Part shown: in pieces, positions 1 through 8,802 of the stretch
Layout: each line of letters starts with the position of its first letter
Position numbering within the stretch: position 1 is the stretch's first letter
Source of the DNA: JAZPYZ01 sp045544455
GTDB lineage: Bacteria; Bacillota; Clostridia; Oscillospirales; Acutalibacteraceae
Assembly: GCA_045544455.1 (NCBI GenBank)
Contig: JAZPYZ010000018.1
Coordinates: 1 to 64,000 of the forward strand
Direction of reading: 5' to 3'
DNA length: 64,000 nucleotides
Program-made: the position numbers and the translations under genes
Notes under the pieces: generated by a model
What the model was told of the DNA's origin: nothing
What the model saw: the letters and a program-made list of their open reading frames with translations, nothing else
Database searches by the model: none

Positions 1-2
1 GC

Positions 3-2255
3 GTGCGCGTATCCTTCACGGGTGCTACCGCTACCAACTACTGGTTGCTGCGCAACAACACCTCTGCCGGTATCGTGTATGTCGATGGCGACAAAGCGGA
101 AACCACGATGAACACCGTCATCGCGAACAAAGGCGCGAAAGTATACGCGATCTACATGGAAGCGAATGACGATGACACCTATAACTACTATTTCTTCGTC
201 GGCGGCGCTCACGTGCTGACGATGGAAAATCAACCGACTCCGGGCTACTTGATGTTCGACCAATGCGGTTCGCACAACAACTATGCGCCGTCTGTTTCCA
301 ACGTGGCCGTGTACGAAGTCGGCGAAGCGACTGCTGTGGCGGTTGACGTAACTAACACCATCGAAGGTGGTAAAGCTACCGGCGGCAAAGTTGCGCAACC
401 GGGCGATGTGGTCACCTTGACCGCTACGCCGGATGCCGGCTATGTGTTCGCCGGCTGGACCAAGAACGGTGAACCGATCGATGGCGAAGCGACTCTCGAA
501 ATTGTTGCGGAAGCCAACGATACCTATGCACCGAGCTTCACCTATGTCGGCACCACCGACATTACCGTTACCGAAACCGTAACCGGCGGTACTGCTACCG
601 GCACCACGACGGTTACCACCGGTAACGAAGTGACCATCACCGCTACGGCTGAAGATGGTTACGTGTTCGTTGGCTGGCTGAAAGACGACGGCACCGAATA
701 CGTCAGCACCGATGCGAAATACACCTTCGCGGCTGACGCAGCGGCGACTTATACGCCTGTCTTCGCGGCGGCTTACGACGTGAGGATTGCTTGGACCAAC
801 GTTGAATATTCGATCGACGGCGTCAACGGCGTTGACCCGGCCGAAAGATTTGACGCGGCCAAGACCTTCAGCGTTGTCGAAGGTACTACCGTGACCATCA
901 CGATGTATCTGGACGACACCAAAGTTGCCCACTTCAAAGATGGCAATAACGGTTGGAGCACGTTGCAACTCAACGATCCGGTCTACACCATCGAAAACAT
1001 TGCGGCGGATTGGAGCATTGTGCTGCAACCCGACACGAAACCGTACCTGACCATCGCTGTCGAAGGCGAAGGCTCGGTGGATCTCGAAACCGGTTACTAT
1101 GCCAAAGGCACCGAAATCACGGCTACCCCGGCTGACGGTTGGGTGTTCAGCCACTTCGATGTCGATGGCACCGAATACACCGATAACCCGTTGGCAAACC
1201 CGATCGGCAATGGTCAAACCGCTACCGTTACCGCGGTGTTTGTTGAAGAAGCAGATCCGTTCTACGACGTGATTATTCCGGACGTGGACGGCGGTTCGGC
1301 TACTGGCGCGGCTACCGATTTGACTTATGGCACGATCGTTACCTTGACTGCTACCGCGGACGAAGGCTACGAATTTGCCTACTGGCTGATCGGCACCCGT
1401 ACCTACACCGACGAAACCATCACCTGGACGGTCAACGCGGACGTCACCGCGACGCCGGTGTTCCGTGCGGTAGAAGCCGACGAATACGTCGTTACCTTCT
1501 ACTCGATCGACGGTCGTGTGATCGGTTCGTTGACCTCGACCGAAATCGCCGAAGACGCCGAACTCCCGGCGGTTCCGTATCGTTACGGTTACACCAACGG
1601 TGCTTGGGATTTCGAACCGGCTGACGGTATCACCTCGGATATGAACGTGTACCCGACCTATACCAAAGAGGCGAAGCTCTACACCGTAACGGTGAACGGC
1701 GGCACCTCGACCGGTACGGAAGTGGAATACGAAACCCGTGTTACCTTGCGCGCCACCATCGACAACTTTGTTGCGTGGGTGGATGAAGACGGCAACGTGC
1801 TGAGCACGCACTATGCGTATGCGTTCTTCGTAACGCGCGATATCACCATCTCGGCGGTTAGCGAAATTTCGGATGCCACGCCGGATTACTCGGTGATTAC
1901 CAACCCGACCTCGCTCAACACCAGCACGAGCGATACCAAGTTCACCATGACCATGGTATCGGAAACCGCGTTCAGCGATGACTATCGCTTGATCGAATGC
2001 GGTATCATCTACGTCACGGCGGCGGTTGACGATGCGAACATCAACAGTTTCGTCATCGGCGGTACGGTGAACGGCAACAGCGTGAAACAGAAAGTGTCGA
2101 CCAAGACCACCGAAGGTCAATATGCGTACACCTTGAAGAACGCTCCGAAGAACACCACCATCACCGGCCGTGCATACATGGTGATTGAAAACATCGCTAC
2201 CGGTGAACAACTCACCGTTTACAGCGGTCTGTGCGATGCTTCCTGGTCTGCATAA
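3..2255 (+). CDS. InlB-repeat extracellular protein, 5' end outside window
   Basis: The frame is open from the window edge, so the N-terminus, and presumably a signal peptide, lies upstream. The visible 750 residues begin with a beta-rich segment (about 1-110) resembling the concanavalin-like domain of the dockerin protein at 4511. Then come repeated modules of about 70 residues with a V.GG.A.G pattern followed by G(Y/W)VF.GW, near residues 114, 186, 350, 423 and 560. These match the divergent InlB B-repeat (Listeria-Bacteroides repeat) family, stalk-like beta-grasp modules of surface proteins. The last 125 residues form a separate beta-rich domain with no anchor motif that I can see. The function is inferred as surface adhesion or carbohydrate contact; no catalytic motif was noticed. 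A small peptide gene follows after 50 bp. Confidence 0.75.
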   Translation: MRVSFTGATATNYWLLRNNTSAGIVYVDGDKAETTMNTVIANKGAKVYAIYMEANDDDTYNYYFFVGGAHVLTMENQPTPGYLMFDQCGSHNNYAPSVSNVAVYEVGEATAVAVDVTNTIEGGKATGGKVAQPGDVVTLTATPDAGYVFAGWTKNGEPIDGEATLEIVAEANDTYAPSFTYVGTTDITVTETVTGGTATGTTTVTTGNEVTITATAEDGYVFVGWLKDDGTEYVSTDAKYTFAADAAATYTPVFAAAYDVRIAWTNVEYSIDGVNGVDPAERFDAAKTFSVVEGTTVTITMYLDDTKVAHFKDGNNGWSTLQLNDPVYTIENIAADWSIVLQPDTKPYLTIAVEGEGSVDLETGYYAKGTEITATPADGWVFSHFDVDGTEYTDNPLANPIGNGQTATVTAVFVEEADPFYDVIIPDVDGGSATGAATDLTYGTIVTLTATADEGYEFAYWLIGTRTYTDETITWTVNADVTATPVFRAVEADEYVVTFYSIDGRVIGSLTSTEIAEDAELPAVPYRYGYTNGAWDFEPADGITSDMNVYPTYTKEAKLYTVTVNGGTSTGTEVEYETRVTLRATIDNFVAWVDEDGNVLSTHYAYAFFVTRDITISAVSEISDATPDYSVITNPTSLNTSTSDTKFTMTMVSETAFSDDYRLIECGIIYVTAAVDDANINSFVIGGTVNGNSVKQKVSTKTTEGQYAYTLKNAPKNTTITGRAYMVIENIATGEQLTVYSGLCDASWSA

Positions 2256-2305
2256 TCAGATCCGGATGTCAAACAGTACGACTTTTCCGAATGGAGGGAA
2301 GAACG

Positions 2306-2410
2306 ATGCAGAAATATGAGACTCCTGAATTGGAACTCACTCCCTTGATGGCACAGGAAAAAATGGCTGCTCCGAGCGATCATCTTTATGAAGATGAAGG
2401 CGAGTTCTAA
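2306..2410 (+). CDS. 34-residue acidic peptide
   Basis: A short open frame starts at ATG 2306, seven bases after a strong GGAGGG Shine-Dalgarno site, and ends at TAA 2408-2410. The peptide starts MQKYETPELEL and ends in the acidic tail YEDEGEF; it has no transmembrane segment and no cysteine. Clostridia often encode peptides of 30-45 residues starting M.KYE.PELE, frequently next to secreted repeat or dockerin proteins, with no known function. It lies 50 bp behind the InlB-repeat gene and before a strong terminator, so it is probably co-transcribed. The precise ribosome-binding site and the recognisable N-terminal pattern are why I accept it despite its size. A RiPP precursor is an alternative, but no modifying enzyme is nearby. 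Confidence 0.6.
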   Translation: MQKYETPELELTPLMAQEKMAAPSDHLYEDEGEF

Positions 2411-2453
2411 GGTGACCGAACGGTCTCGTTAGTAAAGCCAAACCCCTAGTGTG

Positions 2454-2496
2454 AAAAACGGCCTAATAGATGCTCTTGTCTATTAGGCCGTTTTTT
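2454..2496 (+). terminator. Rho-independent terminator
   Basis: A perfect 17-bp inverted repeat (2454-2470 with 2479-2495), an 8-base loop and a T-run close the InlB-repeat/peptide unit. The following 220 bp to the next gene hold no convincing promoter, only the AAGGAGGG ribosome-binding site at the end. Confidence 0.9.
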
Positions 2497-2717
2497 CAAG
2501 GGCCCCTTGCTACCGCGATATGGACGGTCGATGGACGTCCATCATCGAACAAACAAACAGGATTCGTGCTCAGTTTGGGCGCGTTGGCAAGGTTGGTTTT
2601 GAGCCGATGTTTTTCACTAAGTGGAACAACACCGGTTGAAAACCATTCTTGCTTGTTATTTACAGGCAATAGAATTAAACGAGAAACGATCTAATAGCAG
2701 ATAGAAAGGAGGGTGTC

Positions 2718-4460
2718 ATGAATCGGAAACCCTTGGTGTGGTTGTTGATAACGATATGGGTGTGCAGCATGTTAACCGGTTGTGAAGATACACAGACCGG
2801 ATCCAACCATACCGACAAGAGTTCTTCGTCGACATCCTCTACAGCAACGTCATCCTCGACCACGATCCAAACGTCCGAATTTGTGGATGATTTTTGGGTT
2901 ACGTATACCGGCGGCGATCGGTACCAACCGTCCTATCCGGACGATTATAATCCGCTTGCCAACGAACAGGACGAGCAATATTGGGCCACTTATCCGTATC
3001 CCGACGGATACGATTCGAACGGATACGGCGATGGATCGTATACCGGCGGTGGCACGACCGTCTCGTCCAACGTAGAAGAAATCAACGTGTTGGACCATGG
3101 TGTGGACAATACCGGTAAAAAGGACATGACCGACAAACTTACCGAACTTCACGCCACCGGAAAACGCATCTATTATCCCAACGGCACGTATCTGTTCAAT
3201 GGGGAAACCCTGGATTTGTCGGGCGGTGTGCGGTTCCAGTCCCTGAAAGGGGTTACGGTTCGCAACTCGATTTCGAACGTCAATATTCTTAACTTTGACG
3301 ATAAAGGCAACCTCATCGGCTTGATGCAAAACCATCTCGAATACAAAGTGTCCGGTAAAAACGATATGGATTTTGTCAAAACCGGTTCTTTGGTATCGCC
3401 GCCGTTGTCTACCGCCAACTACTCTACGAAAGTGGACGTGTTACCGTTTTGGTACAACGATTTCGGCTTACATACGCGGTTGGTATCCTCGTCAGGCGGG
3501 GTTGTATGGTACGACTGGCGCTGGAACCATCACGATGCCGGCAATACCGCCGGTAACGATCCATACGATCCGGCGTTGCATCCGTTGCTGGGCTACTATT
3601 TTGGTGACGATGCGACGGTTTTGGACTGGCAATGTTACTGGTTGCGCGAATACGGCATCGATCAAGCAGCATTGGTGGCCGATAACGTAAACAGCGATCC
3701 GGCCAGCGGCAGTTATTGGGTATATCAACTGCTCAACCATGCCCGCAACGCGCAAAAGATGGATTTCGCTATGTGGTTGCCCAACCGCGGATACAGCGAA
3801 ACCTACGACAGATATAAAGCCGGTTGGTGGAAGACCTTTAACGCGTTCTATTTTAATGAACAATATAAAGATCAGGTGTATTGCTACATCGAAAATGGCA
3901 AGCGCTATGCGGTGGTATGGCATTGGGACGAACGGGCGATCCGGTTTTCGCTCGACCAATCTTCTCAAAAGAACATGCCCAACACCATCAAGTTATATAA
4001 AGAAGTGGCACAGGCGTTCCAGGATAACGGATACGATGGCGTCTGTTTCATGGCCCGATACGGATGTATGCCGGAAACCAAATTATCCGAGCTGTCTAAA
4101 GCGGGTGTAAAGTGGTTTAAAATCTCGTATTCCAAACGATACGGCGGTGCGACCAGTTACAGCGATAACGTCAACAAATTCACCACATCGGACGACGTGA
4201 ACGAGCTGTACGAAGTGTCGACCGGCCTGAACACCCATACGCCGCACCCGTCCGGCTGGACGTGTGCCGGCACCACACCGGCGTTGTTTGGCAGTTGGTT
4301 GAAGAAAGCTGTCAATGCTACCGTTTCGGATAGCAACCGCGCCAAGATTGTCACCTGCTACAACGTATCCGAGTGGGCAGAAGGCGGTCCCGGCTTGGTT
4401 CCGACGGTCGGCAACCGGTTTGGGTATCTGGATGCGATCTACAAAGCGATCGTGAAATAA
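2718..4460 (+). CDS. GH71/GH99-like lipoprotein
   Basis: A lipoprotein signal with lipobox LTGC places the lipidated cysteine at residue 22, followed by a Ser/Thr linker to about residue 60. Residues about 120-170 resemble the first turn of a pectate-lyase-type beta-helix (HGVDNTG, then YYPNGTYLF). The rest, from about 205, looks like the (beta/alpha)8 fold of the GH71/GH99/WbsX group: HPLLGYYFGDD near 288 and the C-terminal YNVSEWAEGGPGL followed by a FGYLDAI motif, corresponding to the NEWxEG...YLEA signature. It is therefore inferred to be a membrane-anchored endo-acting glycosidase; the substrate is unknown (characterised GH99 enzymes act on alpha-mannans). A strong AAGGAGGG site precedes ATG 2718. 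It is a close paralog of the next gene, lacking its dockerin and one inserted domain. Confidence 0.7.
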   Translation: MNRKPLVWLLITIWVCSMLTGCEDTQTGSNHTDKSSSSTSSTATSSSTTIQTSEFVDDFWVTYTGGDRYQPSYPDDYNPLANEQDEQYWATYPYPDGYDSNGYGDGSYTGGGTTVSSNVEEINVLDHGVDNTGKKDMTDKLTELHATGKRIYYPNGTYLFNGETLDLSGGVRFQSLKGVTVRNSISNVNILNFDDKGNLIGLMQNHLEYKVSGKNDMDFVKTGSLVSPPLSTANYSTKVDVLPFWYNDFGLHTRLVSSSGGVVWYDWRWNHHDAGNTAGNDPYDPALHPLLGYYFGDDATVLDWQCYWLREYGIDQAALVADNVNSDPASGSYWVYQLLNHARNAQKMDFAMWLPNRGYSETYDRYKAGWWKTFNAFYFNEQYKDQVYCYIENGKRYAVVWHWDERAIRFSLDQSSQKNMPNTIKLYKEVAQAFQDNGYDGVCFMARYGCMPETKLSELSKAGVKWFKISYSKRYGGATSYSDNVNKFTTSDDVNELYEVSTGLNTHTPHPSGWTCAGTTPALFGSWLKKAVNATVSDSNRAKIVTCYNVSEWAEGGPGLVPTVGNRFGYLDAIYKAIVK

Positions 4461-4510
4461 CGTTGATATTTTAAGGAAGTTTAAGCGGACGATATAAAGG
4501 AGATGTTACT

Positions 4511-7285
4511 TTGAAAAAGAGACTCGTAAGTTTAGTAGCGGTATTCACTTTGCTGCTGGCACCGGTCGTTTCGATCGATGCACTCACGGTGACTCTGCCG
4601 GAACAAGGTGCGGCCGCCAACTTGGCAGAAGCCTCGACCTTGACCTTGTCGCATACCGCGGTGGATAAATATCCGAATGCGGTCGCGACCTATAATGCGG
4701 ACACCGACTCCATCACCATGACCGGTATCAACTACGGGCGGAGTACCGCGCGTACCGATGCGCCGGCCGCCATTGATGGGATGAACTACGTGTTGTCCTT
4801 CTCGACCAAAACCAAGGGTTGGTCCAACACGTGGTCGATCATCGTGCGGTTTGCCGAGAAAAACGGTTTGTGGCAAGGGGTGTCGATCTGCGATAAATAC
4901 GTCGGCTATACCGATGCCGGCGGTACGTTGCATCAACTGGCCGGCACCACCACCAACGGTGCGCAATCCACCGTTACGGTCTACGTGCGCGAAGAGGCCA
5001 ACAACAACTGTGGCGTATACATCTACTTAAACGGCACGCTGAAAGGCGAGTTCCATAAACAACAAGATCTCGTTCCCACCTTTGCGATCTACGGTGCAGA
5101 AGGTGCGCAGTCTTGGCAACCGGTTGTCAGCAACATCAAGTTGTATGCGACCGCCGATAAATACGGCGACGTAAACGGCGACGGCAGTATCTCGGCTCAA
5201 GACGTCACCGCGTTGTCGCGTTACCTCGCGAACTGGGACGGCTACACCGCGGAAGACATCCATCTCGGCAACGCCGACATGGACCAAGACGGTTCGGTCA
5301 CGCCGTTGGACGAAGTGGCCCTCAACCGTTATTTCGCTAACTGGACCGGCTATGAAGCGCCGTATATCCCGACCATCGTGGTCACCGACCGCGGTGTCGA
5401 TAACACCGGCGCAACCGACGTGACCGACAAACTCACCGCGTTGCACGCCACCGGAAAACGTATCTATTATCCGGACGGCACCTACTTGTTCAACGGCGAA
5501 ACGTTGGATCTAACCGGCGGTGTCGAATTCGAATCGCAAGACGGCGTCCTGGTCCGTAACTCGATTTCAGACGTCAATATCCTCAACTTTGACGATGCCG
5601 GCAACCTGATCGGCCTCATGCAAAACCATCTCCAGGATACCTGCTCGGGCAAAAACGATGCGACCTTTGTCAAGAGTGGCAGTTTGGTATCGCCGCCGGT
5701 ATCGGATGCGGTTAACAATACGAAAGTAGAATTCCTGCCGTTCTGGTACAACGACTTCGGTCTGTATACGCGTTATGCGACTAGTTCCGGTTCGATCACT
5801 TGGTACGACTGGTCTTGGAACCATACCGATCCGTCCACCAACCGTGCCAGCTTGAAGTTTGAACATCAAACAGGCACCGCGAACGAATCGACCTTTGCGA
5901 TCTCCGGTATCACGATGTATAAACCCACCGGTTCGAACGTTACCAGCACGGCCGGCGCGACCAACTATGCCGCCTCGCCGTCTTTGTCGGTTTCCGACAG
6001 TAACTACGAAAAAGGCACGTGGGCATCTTCGGTATTGAACCTGACCTATGCGGCAACCGGTAGTTTCTATCAAAGCACCTTGAAATACGGAAACGATTCC
6101 TATGCGGTACAGTTCACGGTAGCCGCGCCCGACGATGCGAACGCAACGCTTGCCGTGACTACGAAACGTTTGGAAAAATTGGTGATCACCAATACCGGTG
6201 TTACCTATAACGGCACCGCCTTGACCTTTGCACAAAGTGGCTTGTCCACCACCTCGGCGGTGACCTACACGATGTATTTTGAATTGAACAACGATAAAAC
6301 CCGTACCGTCACGATCTATGCCAACGGCCAAGCGATGAAACAATCCAGCGGCGCGACCGCTTCGTTCAACTCGTCGATTGCCGACGTGGTATACGATGCC
6401 GCCCGTCACCCGTTGCTCGGTTACTATTTCGGTGACGATTCGACGGTGCTGGATTGGCAAAGTTACTGGCTGCGTGAATACGGCGTCGATCAAGCGGCGT
6501 TGGTTGGTTCCAACATCGCGAGTGATCCGTCTAGCGAATCCTACTGGATCTATCAACTGTTGAACTCGCCCAACGGCAAACAGATGGATTTCGCCTTATG
6601 GTTGTCGTCGTCGAGTTATTCGGCCACCGAAGAAGAGATTCGTACCAGTTGGTGGGCAACGTTTGATGCGTTCTATTTCAATTCTGCGTATAAAAATCAA
6701 GTGTATTGCTACGAAATTGACGGTGAACAATATCCGGTCGTTTGGTTGTGGGATGAAAGTGCGACACGGTACTCGTTAAGCACCACCAGCACGGCGCCGT
6801 TGGTTACGTTGTATCAAGACGTAGCGACCGCGTTTAAAGATGCCGGCTATCCCGGCGTGTGCATCCTCGCTCGTACGCCGGCGTTGACCAGTGCAACCTC
6901 GTCGCTCGCGACGTTGGATGCCGCCGGCGTGAAATGGATGGCGATTGATTATAACGGTAATGGTTTGGGTTCCGGCTCGACCTATGGCGACAAGATTGCG
7001 AACTTCACCAATCTGACCAACACCAATAAGTTGTACGGTGTGGCCACCGGTCTGTTTTCGCACGGCCCGCACACCTCGTACTGGAACACCCCTGGCACTA
7101 CGCCGGCTCTGTTCGGCAGCTGGTTGCAAAAAGCAGTTGCCGCGACCACCGCGGATACTTCGCGCGCACAGATCGTTACCTGCTACAACGTGTCCGAATG
7201 GGCAGAAGGCGGCCCGGGCTTGATCCCGACCGTTGCGGATCGATTCGGTTACCTCGAAGCCATTCGCGATAACATTTTGAACTAA
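4511..7285 (+). CDS. Secreted dockerin protein with GH71/GH99-like domain
   Basis: The start is TTG 4511 after AAAGGAGATG, and the protein begins with a classical signal peptide ending near residue 24 (SIDA). Order of domains: a concanavalin-like beta-sandwich (about 30-210); a type I dockerin (about 218-285) with two calcium loops, DVNGDGSISAQD and DMDQDGSVTPLD; a short pectate-lyase-like turn (about 290-340); and a GH71/GH99-like domain to the end, closing with NVSEWAEGGPGL. Relative to its lipoprotein paralog it carries about 190 extra residues (roughly 437-627), a beta-rich domain inserted between WYDWSWNH and HPLLGYYFG. The dockerin suggests docking to a cohesin scaffold, but no cohesin or scaffoldin gene is in the window. 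Placing the dockerin internally rather than at the C-terminus is uncommon. The enzyme substrate is unknown. Confidence 0.75.
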   Translation: MKKRLVSLVAVFTLLLAPVVSIDALTVTLPEQGAAANLAEASTLTLSHTAVDKYPNAVATYNADTDSITMTGINYGRSTARTDAPAAIDGMNYVLSFSTKTKGWSNTWSIIVRFAEKNGLWQGVSICDKYVGYTDAGGTLHQLAGTTTNGAQSTVTVYVREEANNNCGVYIYLNGTLKGEFHKQQDLVPTFAIYGAEGAQSWQPVVSNIKLYATADKYGDVNGDGSISAQDVTALSRYLANWDGYTAEDIHLGNADMDQDGSVTPLDEVALNRYFANWTGYEAPYIPTIVVTDRGVDNTGATDVTDKLTALHATGKRIYYPDGTYLFNGETLDLTGGVEFESQDGVLVRNSISDVNILNFDDAGNLIGLMQNHLQDTCSGKNDATFVKSGSLVSPPVSDAVNNTKVEFLPFWYNDFGLYTRYATSSGSITWYDWSWNHTDPSTNRASLKFEHQTGTANESTFAISGITMYKPTGSNVTSTAGATNYAASPSLSVSDSNYEKGTWASSVLNLTYAATGSFYQSTLKYGNDSYAVQFTVAAPDDANATLAVTTKRLEKLVITNTGVTYNGTALTFAQSGLSTTSAVTYTMYFELNNDKTRTVTIYANGQAMKQSSGATASFNSSIADVVYDAARHPLLGYYFGDDSTVLDWQSYWLREYGVDQAALVGSNIASDPSSESYWIYQLLNSPNGKQMDFALWLSSSSYSATEEEIRTSWWATFDAFYFNSAYKNQVYCYEIDGEQYPVVWLWDESATRYSLSTTSTAPLVTLYQDVATAFKDAGYPGVCILARTPALTSATSSLATLDAAGVKWMAIDYNGNGLGSGSTYGDKIANFTNLTNTNKLYGVATGLFSHGPHTSYWNTPGTTPALFGSWLQKAVAATTADTSRAQIVTCYNVSEWAEGGPGLIPTVADRFGYLEAIRDNILN

Positions 7286-7291
7286 ACCATA

Positions 7292-7324
7292 ATAAAAGCA
7301 GGGCTCGAACGGCCCTGCTTTTAT
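7292..7324 (+). terminator. Terminator after dockerin gene
   Basis: A 12-bp perfect stem (7292-7303 with 7313-7324) has A-rich and T-rich flanks directly behind the stop codon. Confidence 0.85.
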
Positions 7325-7356
7325 CTGCATACGGCGTTTCAAAGGAGTGTTTACAC

Positions 7357-8676
7357 ATGATCAATCAAATGGCTAAAACGACGTTAGCTCTGCGTCACGT
7401 TTATAACAATGGGATGATGTTTCAACAACGACAACCGATTACGATAGCGGGTTACAGTTCGGTCGGAGATACCGTGACCGTCCGGTTGGGAACGGCCGAA
7501 ACCTCCACCGTCACCACCGCGCGTATGTGGTCGGTCACGTTGCCGCCGATGGATGCCTCGTTTGAACCGCTGACCTTGACGGTATCGAACGACCGAGGCG
7601 AACAAGTCGTCGTAACCGACGTGTTGATCGGAGACGTGTGGTTGATCACCGGCCAATCCAACGCCGCGTATCAAATCGATCAGGTCGTGGATATGGATTG
7701 CCGTTCCGAACTGACGGAATTTGTGCGCGATACGTCGGTGCGCAGTGTCACGACCTGTCATCATCCCCACATGACCGAAACCGGTGACTTTTGCGACCGC
7801 GTGACTTGGGTAAACGGAACCGAAGACGTGGATCGGCAAGGGGCGATCGGTATCGCGTTTGCCAAACGTCTGCGCGATATATTAAACATCCCGGTGGGCG
7901 TGGTGACCGCCGCCTGGGGTGGCAGTGCCATTTCGCAGTGGATCGGCGATACTACCTCGAACTTTGTCTATCTCAACACCGCCAAAGCCTGGACCGATAT
8001 GCGGTTTACCGGTTGTGTGTGGTACCAGGGTGAGTCGGATCGTCTGGCCAACATGGATTGCGAATACGCCACTCGGTTTGCCGCGCTGAGAACGATGTTT
8101 AAGACCGATTTTAACGCGCCGGATATGCGGATCTTTGTGGTGCAATTACCGGCCTTTGCCGCGGATGGCGAAAACGGGGACCAAGGTTGGGTAAACATTC
8201 GCCGCACGCAAGAGGCGTTTATGGACACGTTTGATGACGTGCATACCGTATGCACCATCGATATGGGCGAACACGATAACATCCACCCGAACGATAAGTT
8301 GAGTCCGGCACGGCGTTTGGCAGATGCCGCGATGCAGATTCAGTATCGCGACGCGGCGTTTTTCGGCACGTCGGCCAGACTTGCGGCAGCATCGGCGACA
8401 GAAAACGGTTGCACCCTCACCTTTGCAGCGGATGCCCCGTTAACGCTTTCTCAAGGCGATACGGTCAACAACCTGGCCGTTGCCGATGCCGACGGCACGC
8501 TTTATCCGTGTATTGGCAGGATTAGCGGACCGGCAACCGTTGCGGTATCGTGGGAGCCGGATATCCGCGTGTGCGCGGTACAATATCTGCAGATCGATGC
8601 GCCGCCCACACCGGTGAATTTGTTTGATCAAAACGGATTGCCGGTCTTCCCGTTCATAGCCGACATATATTCGTAA
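7357..8676 (+). CDS. Sialate O-acetylesterase-like (SASA family) carbohydrate esterase
   Basis: The 439-residue protein has the SGNH-type hydrolase signature of the sialate O-acetylesterase family: a beta-sandwich N-terminus starting with MMFQQ (residues 20-90), then TGQSN with the presumed nucleophile Ser101, WYQGESD in the middle, and a DNIH motif supplying Asp307 and His310. The C-terminal 100 residues form a second beta-rich domain. There is no signal peptide, so it should work in the cytoplasm, removing acetyl groups from imported sugars. AAGGAG precedes ATG 7357. It lies between the secreted GH99-like genes and the GH130 phosphorylase, consistent with processing of acetylated oligosaccharides; the actual substrate cannot be read from sequence. 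Confidence 0.8.
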   Translation: MINQMAKTTLALRHVYNNGMMFQQRQPITIAGYSSVGDTVTVRLGTAETSTVTTARMWSVTLPPMDASFEPLTLTVSNDRGEQVVVTDVLIGDVWLITGQSNAAYQIDQVVDMDCRSELTEFVRDTSVRSVTTCHHPHMTETGDFCDRVTWVNGTEDVDRQGAIGIAFAKRLRDILNIPVGVVTAAWGGSAISQWIGDTTSNFVYLNTAKAWTDMRFTGCVWYQGESDRLANMDCEYATRFAALRTMFKTDFNAPDMRIFVVQLPAFAADGENGDQGWVNIRRTQEAFMDTFDDVHTVCTIDMGEHDNIHPNDKLSPARRLADAAMQIQYRDAAFFGTSARLAAASATENGCTLTFAADAPLTLSQGDTVNNLAVADADGTLYPCIGRISGPATVAVSWEPDIRVCAVQYLQIDAPPTPVNLFDQNGLPVFPFIADIYS

Positions 8677-8716
8677 AGTTCGTAAAAAAGTCTATATACT
8701 TTATAGGGTTTTCCTA

Positions 8717-8746
8717 TTGACAAAGCCTTTTATAAAGCGGTAAACT
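8717..8746 (+). promoter_or_regulatory. Putative promoter of GH130 gene
   Basis: TTGACA (8717-8722), 18 bp, then TAAACT (8741-8746, 4 of 6 matches to the -10 consensus). The -10 overlaps the left arm of the hairpin at 8742, so initiation would fall inside that hairpin. Confidence 0.45.
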
Positions 8747-8780
8747 GACGAGGGGAATATCCTCGTCAGTTTCTTTCTAT
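8742..8780 (+). terminator. Terminator-like hairpin before GH130 gene
   Basis: A perfect 12-bp stem (8742-8753 with 8761-8772) is followed by a T-rich tail, 30 bp before the GH130 start. It most simply ends the esterase transcript. Confidence 0.7.
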
Positions 8781-8802
8781 TTTAGAAAAAGGAGAAAAAG
8801 CA

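Noticed and set aside
2470..2694. A 74-codon frame after the first terminator
   Set aside because: It begins inside the terminator hairpin, lacks a ribosome-binding site and resembles no known protein.
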